From contig CAIUQW010000196.1 of the NCBI GenBank assembly GCA_903901395.1, positions 1 to 6,444 on the forward strand: a stretch of 6,444 nucleotides of DNA. Reading direction: 5' to 3'. A program made the translations under genes and the position numbers. Each line of letters begins with the position of its first letter. Position 1 is the first letter of the stretch. This document shows positions 1 to 6,421 of this stretch, one piece after another. The notes under the pieces were generated by a model. That model made no database searches, had not been told where the DNA came from, and saw only the letters and a program-made list of their open reading frames with translations. Source of the stretch: an uncultured Chlorobiales bacterium. Its GTDB lineage: Bacteria; Bacteroidota; Chlorobiia; Chlorobiales; Chlorobiaceae.

Positions 1-182
1 ACCGTGCGCCCGACGGGGTCGGCGTTCGCGCCGGGGTAGCTCGCCGTCACCGAAACGCTCGGTGGCGCGATGGCGGGAAAGCGCGTGATCGAAAGCTGTG
101 TCATGCTGTCCAGGCCGAGAATGACCAGAATGACCGAAATGACCGTCGCCAGTACAGGGCGGGAGATAAAACGTTCAAACAT
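1..182 (-). CDS. RND-family multidrug efflux permease (AcrB/MexF-like), N-terminal fragment
   Basis: This is the first 60 codons of an inner-membrane RND pump, cut by the window edge; a full family member is about 1,030-1,060 aa. The visible protein starts MFERFISRPVLATVISVILV, which is the cytoplasmic amphipathic start plus the first transmembrane helix (about residues 10-28). It then enters the periplasmic porter domain with the family's typical FPAIAPPSVSVTASYPGAN stretch (about residues 35-52). The family uses the proton gradient to push drugs, solvents or metabolites through a trimeric pump joined to a membrane-fusion protein and an outer-membrane channel. The start is 15 nt beyond the stop of the membrane-fusion protein gene and has a clear AGGGG ribosome site 8 nt upstream, so the two are surely co-transcribed. 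The substrate cannot be told from this fragment. Family assignment is very likely; the HAE1 subclass is probable. Confidence 0.93.
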   Translation of the reverse strand, partial: MFERFISRPVLATVISVILVILGLDSMTQLSITRFPAIAPPSVSVTASYPGANADPVGRT

Positions 183-190
183 ATGATGAT

Positions 191-195
191 CCCCT
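191..195 (-). promoter_or_regulatory. Shine-Dalgarno of the RND pump gene
   Basis: On the minus strand AGGGG lies 8 nt before the ATG at 182, inside the 15-nt gap between the fusion-protein stop and the pump start. It fixes the pump start and supports coupled translation. It stands out because most other genes here have no clear ribosome site. Confidence 0.65.
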
Positions 196-197
196 GC

Positions 198-1376
198 TTA
201 GCGAGCGTTCGGTGTCTGAGCGGCGGACGAGGACGCGCCCGTCATCGGCTTGATCACCGTGCCGTCCTGCAACTTCTCGATGCCCGCGGTCACGATCACG
301 TCGCCCGGCTTGAGTCCCTCGCTGACGATGTAGTTCTGCCCGCTCCGGCCCGCGACGGTAATCACCTGCTTCACCACCTTGTTGCCGGGAGTGAGCAGGA
401 CGACCATCACCTTGTCCTGAAGTTCGACCGTCGCCGCTTGCGGCACGAGAATCACGTTTGCGTAGTTCGACAGCAGGCTCACCTTGCCGGAGTTGCCGCT
501 ACGCAGAAGCCTTTCGGGATTCGGGAACGACACCCTCATACCAATCGAGCCGGTCGTGGCATCGAAATCCCCGCTGATCGATTCAAGCTTGCCGCCAGGA
601 TTATATAAAGTGCCATCCGAAAGGGTGAGCTGCACCGGTGGCACGGCGTCGATTTTCTGTTGCAAAGTCTCGCCGGGATAGAGCTTCTTGAAGGTCGCGA
701 AAGCCGCCTCGCTGAGGCTGAAGACGGCGTACATCTTTCCCACATCCGAGAGCGTCGTCAGCGCCTGCGCCTGATTTTTGGTGAGCAGATTGCCCTGGCG
801 GAAAGGAATCCGCCCGATATATCCGGCCACCGGAGCCTTGACTACCGTGTAACCGAGATTGATCGACGCCGACCGCGCCGTAGCGGCGGCCTGCGCGGCC
901 TGCGCGTTGGCGGCCTGCTCCTGCGCTTTGGCGGTGGTAAGCTGAATCGGCGCGACCACCTTGTTCTCGACCAGCGGCACAAGCTTCTCGGCATTCACCT
1001 TCGCCACCGCCGCCTGCGCCTCGGCGGCGTGCTGCGCGGCCAGCGCCGTATTGTACCCCTCGCGATACACCGAATCGTCGATCCTGAAAAGCGGCTGCCC
1101 CTTTTTGACCAGATCGCCCTCCTTGACCAGAATCGCCTGCAACATGCCATCCACCTGCGGCCTGATCTCCGCATCGGCGAGGCCTTCGAGCCGGACTGAG
1201 TATTCGCTGGAAACCGTGGCGGATGAAGGCTGAACCTTCATGACGGGCAGGGCGGGCGTCATCTGCTTCTGCTCCTCCGGCTTTTTGCCGCAGCCGGAAA
1301 AAAGAAGGGATGAACCGACGAGCGCCCCAAAGGCAAATCTGGAGAAACGGTGTCGAAGAACGGGAATCGTGTTCAT
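198..1376 (-). CDS. RND efflux periplasmic adaptor (membrane fusion protein, AcrA/MexE-like lipoprotein)
   Basis: This 392-aa protein is the periplasmic adaptor linking the RND pump encoded next to it with an outer-membrane channel. The chosen ATG at 1376 puts a signal peptide at the N-terminus: basic residues, a hydrophobic stretch (about 15-26) and LLFSGC, so Cys29 is the probable lipidated residue. An in-frame ATG at 1463 would add 29 residues with no family resemblance in front of the signal peptide and is rejected. The domains run in the family order: first lipoyl half (about 71-100, VDGMLQAILVKEGDLVKKGQ), an Ala/Gln-rich alpha-hairpin (about 105-172), second lipoyl half (about 176-198, VVKAPVAGYIGRI), beta-barrel (about 210-300) and membrane-proximal domain (about 305-377). 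Length is normal. No Shine-Dalgarno is obvious before 1376. The outer-membrane channel gene is not in the window. The specific substrate is unknown. Confidence 0.93.
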   Translation of the reverse strand: MNTIPVLRHRFSRFAFGALVGSSLLFSGCGKKPEEQKQMTPALPVMKVQPSSATVSSEYSVRLEGLADAEIRPQVDGMLQAILVKEGDLVKKGQPLFRIDDSVYREGYNTALAAQHAAEAQAAVAKVNAEKLVPLVENKVVAPIQLTTAKAQEQAANAQAAQAAATARSASINLGYTVVKAPVAGYIGRIPFRQGNLLTKNQAQALTTLSDVGKMYAVFSLSEAAFATFKKLYPGETLQQKIDAVPPVQLTLSDGTLYNPGGKLESISGDFDATTGSIGMRVSFPNPERLLRSGNSGKVSLLSNYANVILVPQAATVELQDKVMVVLLTPGNKVVKQVITVAGRSGQNYIVSEGLKPGDVIVTAGIEKLQDGTVIKPMTGASSSAAQTPNAR

Positions 1377-1506
1377 GGAGTATCGAATGACTGAAAATGG
1401 CTGTAAACGGTAACTGATGAATCTATATAACGAAAAATCGAGACATACATTATCTGTTGGCAAAAAAATAACGGCATGTCAGAATGCGTTACCGTCGAAC
1501 TTTCAA
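1377..1506 (-). promoter_or_regulatory. Probable promoter/operator region of the efflux operon
   Basis: This 130-nt AT-rich gap precedes the adaptor gene on the minus strand. It contains related motifs: ACGGTAAC at 1407-1414, TAACGGCAT at 1469-1477, and GTTACCGT at 1488-1495, which is the exact inverse of the first. TAACGGCAT and ATGCGTTA (1484-1491) form an imperfect inverted repeat around a 6-nt spacer. Minus-strand AT-rich boxes at about 1422-1430 (TTATATAGA) could serve as a -10, but no convincing -35 is seen at the right distance. Efflux operons of this family are commonly controlled by TetR- or MarR-type repressors at such repeats; the regulator here is not in the window. Location is plausible, detail uncertain. 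Confidence 0.3.
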
Positions 1507-2010
1507 TCAGGACGCCATTTCTCCGCAATTCCTGCGCTCGAAATCGAGCAGCCACCGCTTCATATCAGTTCCACCCAGATAACCGCCAATCTTTCCACCA
1601 GCCGCAACCACGCGGTGACACGGCACGATGATCGGCACTTGATTCCGCGCGCACGCCGTCCCCACCGCCCGCGCCGCCCCCGGCGAGCCAATCGAAGCCG
1701 CCAACTCGCCATACGAAACCGTTGAGCCATACGGAATACGAAGCATCGCCTCCCGAACCCGCCGCTCGAATGCGGAACGAGGCTCGACGAGCGGCAGCGA
1801 AAACTCCCGCAACCGCCCCGCAAACCACGCATCGAGCTGCCCGAACGCCTTATCGACGAGCGCGGAGGACGAGGTGACGACCGGCGCGGCATCATCCCGC
1901 AAGAACGCGAGACACGCTACCACGCCATCACGCTCGCCGATGCCGATGAGACCGATTGGCGTTTGGCGGCAGGAAAAGGTGGAGTATTGCAATGAGATGG
2001 AATCCGGCAT
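1507..2010 (-). CDS. ogt: Methylated-DNA--protein-cysteine S-methyltransferase (O6-alkylguanine-DNA alkyltransferase)
   Basis: This 167-aa DNA-repair protein transfers an alkyl group from O6-alkylguanine in DNA onto its own cysteine in a single, suicidal turnover. The hallmark IIVPCHRVV is at residues 127-135, with acceptor Cys131. Upstream lies the DNA-binding helix-turn-helix, GSTVSYGELAASIGSPGAARAVGTACARN (about 95-123), including the expected arginine finger (Arg114) and hinge Asn123. After the active site, GGKIGGYLGGTDMKRWLLDFE is typical of the C-terminal end. The N-terminal 75 residues are the poorly conserved ribonuclease-H-like domain. Length matches the Ogt/MGMT single-function class (about 165-175 aa); there is no AraC-type Ada regulator domain. 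The start at 2010 gives a normal length, although no Shine-Dalgarno is evident. It reads in the same direction as the efflux genes 130 nt downstream, which may be coincidental. The symbol ogt is by family; the naming could also be mgt/ada-like. Confidence 0.94.
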   Translation of the reverse strand: MPDSISLQYSTFSCRQTPIGLIGIGERDGVVACLAFLRDDAAPVVTSSSALVDKAFGQLDAWFAGRLREFSLPLVEPRSAFERRVREAMLRIPYGSTVSYGELAASIGSPGAARAVGTACARNQVPIIVPCHRVVAAGGKIGGYLGGTDMKRWLLDFERRNCGEMAS

Positions 2011-2184
2011 AGATGAATTGTCTACAGATTTGGCATTGGATCATTGACTTCGCTGAACAGACCTCCCAACTCTGACGACAGATCAAGAGTTTCCGTCAAC
2101 GACCGCAGCACTCCGTTATCGGCCATATCATTATCCGCTAAAGGCAAATATGCTCACGGTCAAGTGTTCGCGTTTTTTTATTTA

Positions 2185-2210
2185 TTTGACGTTACGTTAT
2201 TTCCGTCAAA
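2185..2210. promoter_or_regulatory. Palindrome TTTGACG-N12-CGTCAAA, candidate operator
   Basis: Two perfect 7-bp inverted arms (2185-2191 and 2204-2210) sit upstream of an AT-rich TATATT box at 2222-2227 that could be the -10 of the exported-protein gene starting at 2283. The palindrome would be centred roughly 37 bp before the inferred transcription start, where dimeric activators or repressors often bind. Its right half belongs to TTTCCGTCAA (2200-2209), which also occurs at 2090-2099, exactly 110 bp earlier. No regulator family is recognised from the arms. With 12 nt between the arms it is a weak hairpin as RNA, so a protein site is more likely than a terminator. Confidence 0.35.
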
Positions 2211-2221
2211 AACTCTTTTTA

Positions 2222-2227
2222 TATATT
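2222..2227 (+). promoter_or_regulatory. Possible -10 box for the exported-protein gene
   Basis: TATATT lies within a T/A-rich tract about 55 nt before the ATG at 2283. No matching -35 hexamer is found at 16-18 bp (that position reads ATTTCC/TTTCCG), which would fit an activator-dependent promoter, or the box may be chance in AT-rich DNA. Confidence 0.25.
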
Positions 2228-2282
2228 AGCGATAGTTGCTTTTTGTCCCGCCCATTTTTCAAAATCTTTTCTCATACCCATT

Positions 2283-2894
2283 ATGAAAAAGACAATTTTC
2301 GTTTATCTGATGGCGCTTTGCGCATCGCTGCTGATGGCGTGTCCCTCTCAAGCGAAAACCGTTAAGCCAGACAAGCCCGTCGATCCAAACATGGGAGTCT
2401 TGCTGCTGAGCGCGACGACGGACAGCTTTGGCAACCTCGATGAGGTCTGGTACTATTACCGCCTCAAAGGATCCGACGATAAAAAAAGCCTCGACACGTA
2501 TGGCTCCCATATCTTCAGCAGACCAGATGATTTCCCTGAAGATGAAAATAAATTAGGACGCCTCCTCGCCACCTCTCTCGAGCCGGGAGAGTATGAGCTG
2601 TTCGACTGGAAAATTCTGTTCAAGCAAGGTTTTGGAACCCTCACCGTCACACCCAAACAGGCTGCGAAGGTGCTCTCTTTCACCATTTACCCGGGCAAGA
2701 TCACCTATATCGGCAATTTTCATGTCGATTCAATCAAAGGCAAGAATATATTCGGGCTGTCGGTTGCAGCCGGAGGATTCCCGGTTGTTGCCGATAAAAG
2801 TGCAGAGGATATGCCTCTTCTGAAAACCAAGTATCCGAATCTTCAGGACTGGCCGGTTGAAATCAGCGTCCCGGATGTTAAAATATGGTTCTGA
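2283..2894 (+). CDS. Hypothetical exported protein (possible lipoprotein)
   Basis: This 203-aa protein is not recognised. The first 24 residues form a clear export signal: MKK, then a hydrophobic stretch (about 4-19). It ends either in LMAC, where Cys20 would be lipidated although Met at -2 is an uncommon lipobox, or in a signal-peptidase I site after SQA (residues 22-24). The mature part looks like a small beta-rich domain: strands around 38-46 and 54-61, LEPGEYELFDW (99-109), GFGTLTVTP (116-124), and LSFTIYPGKITYIGNFHVD (131-149). The PGEY...PGK.TYIG spacing resembles small periplasmic beta-sandwich lipoproteins such as the DUF2846-like group; that comparison is from memory and weak. No membrane helix follows the signal. 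Its base composition is more AT-rich than its neighbours, and it stands alone between its own promoter-like region and a strong terminator. No Shine-Dalgarno is seen. It is a real gene; its function is unknown. Confidence 0.8.
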   Translation: MKKTIFVYLMALCASLLMACPSQAKTVKPDKPVDPNMGVLLLSATTDSFGNLDEVWYYYRLKGSDDKKSLDTYGSHIFSRPDDFPEDENKLGRLLATSLEPGEYELFDWKILFKQGFGTLTVTPKQAAKVLSFTIYPGKITYIGNFHVDSIKGKNIFGLSVAAGGFPVVADKSAEDMPLLKTKYPNLQDWPVEISVPDVKIWF

Positions 2895-2909
2895 AAGCAC
2901 CCTGAAAAA

Positions 2910-2958
2910 ATTGAGAGGGATGAAATGCTTTTTTGCCATGCGCTTCATCCCTCTCAAT
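2910..2958 (+). terminator. Strong hairpin terminator after the exported-protein gene
   Basis: Perfect 15-bp arms (2910-2924, ATTGAGAGGGATGAA, and 2944-2958) enclose a 19-nt loop, starting 16 nt after the stop codon at 2892-2894. On the plus strand only a short CTTTT follows the stem. On the minus strand an A-run at 2905-2910 becomes a T-run, so the hairpin may work in both directions. The left edge of the A-run overlaps the stem by one base. Confidence 0.75.
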
Positions 2959-3283
2959 GACTTTTGATTCATTGAATTCCATCCTTTCTTTGGCTCCTGA
3001 AAATCCCGCTATCTCGTTCATCAAACGTCGCGAACGGAAGAAACAAATTCCATCAGAGAGCGTTTTGGCATGAACTCAATCCTGCCACGTTTTATGAAAT
3101 TCATCGCTTCAGGAACAGCTACGATGCAGTGACGATTCTGTTAAGACGGTGCAACGTGACGCGGGAAATCCGGCTGTGTTCAACTATCTTGACCTTTGTA
3201 CAGATTCATTGACGTTCCGCGATGATGCGCAGAGGATCGCCAGCGATTTCGCCGTCTGCCATTTCGACGCATTGTCTTCATAA
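2957..3283 (+). pseudogene. Possible decayed small gene in the intergenic region (uncertain)
   Basis: The stretch between the terminator and the CHAD gene has no intact ORF of normal size, but it is not featureless. From an ATG at 2957 a frame reads MTFDSLNSILSLAPENPAIS and continues to a TGA at 3071-3073 (38 aa). A second frame then reads FWHELNPATFYEIHRFRNSY (about 3063-3122). From about 3140 the first frame resumes with GNPAVFNYLDLCTDSLTFRD and ends at TAA 3281-3283. Two compensating frameshifts would join these into one protein of about 105-110 aa. A 20-aa ORF starting at 3070 (MNSILPRFMKFIASG) overlaps the first stop in ATGA. No family is recognised, no Shine-Dalgarno is seen, and the first ATG lies in the terminator stem. 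Chance open frames are an equally good explanation. Confidence 0.2.
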
Positions 3284-3303
3284 CCGCTCAAAACCGCAAG
3301 CCG

Positions 3304-4878
3304 ATGAGCGATACCCAGGAGACTCTCTGGTTCAGAGTTAACGGTGACACGCCGCAGGGTCAGGCGGTTGGGCGGAATTTGGCCGATGGATGGAGCCTTG
3401 GCAAGGTTTCGACGCGGCGGGAGCGGATCGTTTTTTACGACACCTTCGAGACGGAGGCGCTACGCAAAGGCTTCGCGGTGATGCGCAAAAAAGGGGTGCT
3501 CTCGGTCATCGATCTTGACAGCGGCGCGGTGGAGGCTGATACTCACCTCGCCCGCACGCCGCCGAGCTTCCTGGCCGCCGATCTGCCGGAGGGCAAGGCG
3601 CGGAAGCGGCTTATGCGTTGCAGCACGTTGCGGGCATTCATCAAGCGTTGCGCCATCGACCGCTTCGTCTCGGCGTGGCGGATTCTGAATCCTGACGGCA
3701 AAACCGTCGGCACGCTCGAATACGAGTCAATCCATCCGGCGGACAAGAAGAGCGAGGCTGTTTTTCCGCGCCACTTCTCGATCACGCCGCTCAAAGGGTA
3801 CAACAAGCAGCTGTCAACAATGCTTCTCGCGCTGCCCGAGCCGGTTGACCTCTATCGCGCCGCAAACTTCCGGGAGCGATTCAGCGCCATCATGGAGGCC
3901 GCCGCGCCGTTCGGCAAGGGGTACTCGGCGAAGCTCCGCCTGCAGCTCGACCCCAGCGCGCCCATCCACGAAAACGTGCGGTGGCTTTTGCAGTTCACCA
4001 CCTCGGTCATGGAGGCGAACGAAGAGGGCATCCGCAAAGATATCGACTCCGAGTTCCTGCATGACTTCCGCGTCGCCATTCGCCGGAGCCGCTCAATTCT
4101 GCGCCTGCTCAACGGCGTCTTCGATCCCGAAAAGACCGCCTGGGCGCTCGCAGGAATGCGCGAATTCGGCAAGCGCACCAACGACCTGCGCGACAGCGAC
4201 GTCTATCTGCTCCGCCGCGACGACTACACGCAGCTCCTGCCGCCAACGCTGCGTCCGGCGCTCGAACCATTTTTCAGCGACCTCGAAGCGGAGAAGCGCC
4301 TCCATCACCGCCAATTCTGCCGCTACCTCGCAGGCAAGGAGTATCCCGGCTTCATGGCATCGCTGAAGGAGCTGATCGCGGACGCGGCGCTTCCGGAGGC
4401 GGAGACCGCGCCACTCGCCACGCAGCCGACGGGCGAAGTGGCCGCAAGGGTAATCCGCAAAGCGCTGAAAAAAGTGCTTGGTCACGGACGTCGCACCGAC
4501 GAAGAAACGACAGACGCCGAGCTGCACGAACTTCGCATCGACTGCAAGAAGCTTCGCTATTTGCTGGAATTTTTCGCTTCGCTTTTCCCGCCGAAAGCGA
4601 TCTCGCAGGCGCTCCGGCAGATGAAGGCGTTGCAGGACAACCTCGGTGCGTTCGTGGACATGTCGGTGCAGATGGAGTTTTTGCAAAGCCGCCTCGAAGC
4701 GCTTCCGGTGGATCGCGGCGGCATCGGCGAAGCGGCGGCCATCGGCGGACTGCTTGCGACGCTCTACCGCGAACAGGAAAAGGTCAGGGAACAGTTTCAC
4801 GAAATCTTCTCGGAATTCGACAGCGGCACGACCGGAGAGCTGTTCGACGAGCTGTTGGCAGGACTCACCGAAACATGA
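3304..4878 (+). CDS. CYTH-like/CHAD domain protein, probable polyphosphate-binding protein
   Basis: This 524-aa soluble protein has two parts. The C-terminal part (about 220-510) is a CHAD domain, an all-helical fold with conserved histidines and many basic residues that binds polyphosphate and directs proteins to polyphosphate granules. Its duplicated signatures are [14 protein letters not shown] (251-264, His253) and [14 protein letters not shown] (406-419, His408), followed by [10 protein letters not shown] (443-452). The N-terminal part (about 1-180) resembles a CYTH/triphosphate-tunnel domain, with [22 protein letters not shown] (43-64) and [13 protein letters not shown] (109-121), but the usual N-terminal ExExK metal-binding motif is missing, so catalysis is doubtful. 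No signal peptide or membrane helix is present. It shares ATGA with the following ParA-type gene, so the pair is translationally coupled. The start lacks a good Shine-Dalgarno but precedes the first family-like strand. CHAD assignment is firm; granule association is known for the family and inferred here. Confidence 0.92.
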   Translation: MSDTQETLWFRVNGDTPQGQAVGRNLADGWSLGKVSTRRERIVFYDTFETEALRKGFAVMRKKGVLSVIDLDSGAVEADTHLARTPPSFLAADLPEGKARKRLMRCSTLRAFIKRCAIDRFVSAWRILNPDGKTVGTLEYESIHPADKKSEAVFPRHFSITPLKGYNKQLSTMLLALPEPVDLYRAANFRERFSAIMEAAAPFGKGYSAKLRLQLDPSAPIHENVRWLLQFTTSVMEANEEGIRKDIDSEFLHDFRVAIRRSRSILRLLNGVFDPEKTAWALAGMREFGKRTNDLRDSDVYLLRRDDYTQLLPPTLRPALEPFFSDLEAEKRLHHRQFCRYLAGKEYPGFMASLKELIADAALPEAETAPLATQPTGEVAARVIRKALKKVLGHGRRTDEETTDAELHELRIDCKKLRYLLEFFASLFPPKAISQALRQMKALQDNLGAFVDMSVQMEFLQSRLEALPVDRGGIGEAAAIGGLLATLYREQEKVREQFHEIFSEFDSGTTGELFDELLAGLTET

Positions 4879-5618
4879 AAACCATCGCGCTCTACAGCAT
4901 CAAGGGCGGCGTGGGCAAAACCGCCGCTGCCGTGAACCTGTCGTTCCTTGCCGCGACCGCCACGACACCGACGCTCATCTGCGACCTCGATCCGCAGGGT
5001 GCAAGCTCGTTCTACTTTCGGATCACCGCATCGAGCAAGCATAGCAGCGAAAAATTCCTGAAAGGCGACAGCAAAATCCTCAAGCAAATCAAGGCGACCG
5101 ACTTCCCCCACCTCGACCTGCTCCCCTCCGACTTGTCGTACCGCAACCTCGACATCGAGCTGTCGGAGTCGAAAAAGCCGAAGAAGCTGCTGTCGAAGAA
5201 CTTCGAAGGACTCGAAACGGAGTACCGCTACCTTTTTCTCGACTGCCCGCCCAACCTTACGCTCCTTTCGGAGAGCCTCTTCCGCGCCGCTGACCTGATT
5301 CTTGTGCCAATCATCCCGACGACGCTCTCTGTCCGAACTTTCACACAACTCCTCGATTTCTTTGAGGATAACGGCCTCGACACCGCGAAAATCGCCGGTT
5401 TCTTCTCAATGGAGGAGCGCAAGAAATCGATGCACCGCAAAATCGTGGAGGAGTACCAAACTCACTCAGCGATGCTGAAACAGACGATCCCCTACAGCTC
5501 AGAGGTCGAAAAGATGGGCCTCACCCGCGCCCCCCTCAACGCCACTCACCCCAACTCCCCCGCCGCAAAAGCCTACGCGACGCTGTGGGAGGAAGTGAGG
5601 CAATGGGTCGAGCGTTGA
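4875..5618 (+). CDS. ParA/MinD-type P-loop ATPase (small, orphan), possible polyphosphate-granule positioning factor
   Basis: This 247-aa ATPase belongs to the deviant Walker A (ParA/MinD/Soj) class. The P-loop SIKGGVGKT is at residues 8-16 with signature Lys10, catalytic Lys15 and Thr16. Walker A' is DLDPQG (37-42), and Walker B is YLFLDCPP (119-126, Asp123). There is no N-terminal helix-turn-helix, as in chromosomal Soj, type Ib plasmid ParA and cargo positioners such as McdA; there is also no C-terminal amphipathic MinD-type membrane helix that I can see. Such enzymes dimerise on ATP, bind DNA nonspecifically and are released by a partner that stimulates hydrolysis, which moves or spaces the cargo. 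No ParB gene or parS-like site is in view. Its only operon partner is the CHAD protein, whose last codons it overlaps by 4 nt, so that protein or the granule it binds is the likely cargo or adaptor (inference). It ends 124 nt before the convergent exporter gene. Confidence 0.92.
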   Translation: MKTIALYSIKGGVGKTAAAVNLSFLAATATTPTLICDLDPQGASSFYFRITASSKHSSEKFLKGDSKILKQIKATDFPHLDLLPSDLSYRNLDIELSESKKPKKLLSKNFEGLETEYRYLFLDCPPNLTLLSESLFRAADLILVPIIPTTLSVRTFTQLLDFFEDNGLDTAKIAGFFSMEERKKSMHRKIVEEYQTHSAMLKQTIPYSSEVEKMGLTRAPLNATHPNSPAAKAYATLWEEVRQWVER

Positions 5619-5742
5619 ACTCATTGGCATGATACGTTCTACCGGTACTTTGTATTCACACGCAAATGGTCTCGTTTTTCGGCTCGTTCGCCGCTTTCTG
5701 ACAAATCAACACTGCGCGGCTATCTCGCAGGCAGAATCCGGA
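5619..5742. other. Convergent intergenic gap without visible terminator
   Basis: The 124 nt between the ParA-type gene and the convergent exporter gene contain no strong hairpin with a T-run on either strand and no convincing gene. Transcripts from the two sides may overlap here. Confidence 0.4.
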
Positions 5743-6366
5743 TCAGCGTTCCGTGACGGCCAACTTGATGGCAAGTCCGGTGAAAATCAACGCCGCTGCG
5801 CGGTTGACGACTCTGAGCGCGGAGGGTGATCGGCGGAAGCGCTCACCAAGTCCACCGGCAACGAGGCTCAACCCGCCAAAAACGATCATCGTGGCAAGGA
5901 TGAAAAGCGCGCCGAGTGAAATGAACTGCGTCGTCATCGAGCCGTGGCGAGGGTCGGCGAACTGCGGAAGAAAGGCGAGAAAGAAGATCGAGACCTTCGG
6001 ATTGGTGAGATTCATCACGATGCCGCGCCGGTACAGCTCGCCGCCGGAAAGCTCAGGCGTTTGCGACTCGCCGATCTCCCCGCCCGCCCGCCACGCCTGC
6101 CACGCGAGATAAAGCAGATAGAGCGCACCGGCGATCTTCAGCGCCGTGAACGCGACCGCCGAGGCCGCGACAATAGCCGCAAGCCCGAACGCCACGGCGA
6201 GCGTGTGGCCGATCAGCCCCGTGCAGAGGCCGAGGGTCACGGCGATTCCGGCGGGTCGGCCATGCTGCGCGGACTCCGCAAGCACGAACAGATTGTCCGG
6301 CCCCGGCGACAGCGCAAGCATCAAGGCCGCGGGAAAAAAGAGAAGCAACGTCTGAAGATCGATCAT
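5743..6366 (-). CDS. LysE/RhtB-family amino-acid exporter
   Basis: This 207-aa inner-membrane protein exports amino acids or related metabolites, driven by the proton gradient. Family marks are the N-terminal FFPAALMLALSPGPDNLFVL (about 10-29, with the PGPDN signature at 21-25), the Gly-rich second helix (about 40-62) and MNLTNPKVSIFFLAFLPQF (118-136, with the NPK motif). Six hydrophobic segments can be placed at about 5-25, 40-62, 66-90, 112-134, 145-172 and 184-203, and the length equals the family norm of about 205-210 aa. The substrate (homoserine/threonine, leucine, lysine/arginine or another solute) cannot be told from sequence. The ATG at 6366 gives the normal N-terminus, with no clear Shine-Dalgarno. 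It is convergent with the ParA-type gene and appears to have its own promoter just upstream. No LysR-type regulator is visible in the window. Confidence 0.93.
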   Translation of the reverse strand: MIDLQTLLLFFPAALMLALSPGPDNLFVLAESAQHGRPAGIAVTLGLCTGLIGHTLAVAFGLAAIVAASAVAFTALKIAGALYLLYLAWQAWRAGGEIGESQTPELSGGELYRRGIVMNLTNPKVSIFFLAFLPQFADPRHGSMTTQFISLGALFILATMIVFGGLSLVAGGLGERFRRSPSALRVVNRAAALIFTGLAIKLAVTER

Positions 6367-6398
6367 CGCGATACGTTTATTTACCTGTTATTGCTCCT

Positions 6399-6421
6399 GC
6401 AATTATACTCTCAATAATTGC
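6399..6421 (-). promoter_or_regulatory. Exporter promoter (-10 TATAAT) inside a perfect inverted repeat
   Basis: On the minus strand a consensus TATAAT (plus 6402-6407) lies about 36 nt before the exporter ATG, predicting a leader of roughly 28 nt. It is embedded in a perfect inverted repeat with 8-bp arms GCAATTAT (6399-6406) and ATAATTGC (6414-6421) separated by 7 nt. A protein bound there would cover the -10, so this is a candidate repressor operator. The -35 position (AAGTCC at 17 bp) is far from consensus and falls inside the neighbouring GC-rich palindrome. Confidence 0.5.

Noticed and set aside
660..1199. 179-aa plus-strand open frame opposite the membrane-fusion protein
   Set aside because: It is Arg/Leu/His-rich antisense translation of a well-supported adaptor gene.
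1377..1463. Longer start for the membrane-fusion protein (ATG at 1463)
   Set aside because: The extra 29 residues precede a well-formed lipoprotein signal peptide and look like translated AT-rich promoter DNA. The ATG at 1376 places the signal at the true N-terminus.
4093..4800. 235-aa minus-strand open frame opposite the CHAD gene
   Set aside because: It lies entirely antisense to a clear CHAD coding region, has a composition typical of a GC-rich shadow frame and shows no recognisable domain.
4875..5618. Plasmid or chromosome partition (parAB) locus
   Set aside because: No ParB gene, parS-like repeat, replication gene or plasmid feature is present; the only partner is the CHAD protein.
5629..5829. 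66-aa plus-strand ORF after the ParA-type gene
   Set aside because: It extends into the 3' end of the convergent exporter gene, has no Shine-Dalgarno and no family features. A tiny third gene of the ParA operon would be attractive but is not supported.
5944..6417. 157-aa plus-strand open frame opposite the LysE-type exporter
   Set aside because: It is highly basic, low-complexity antisense of a clear six-helix transporter.
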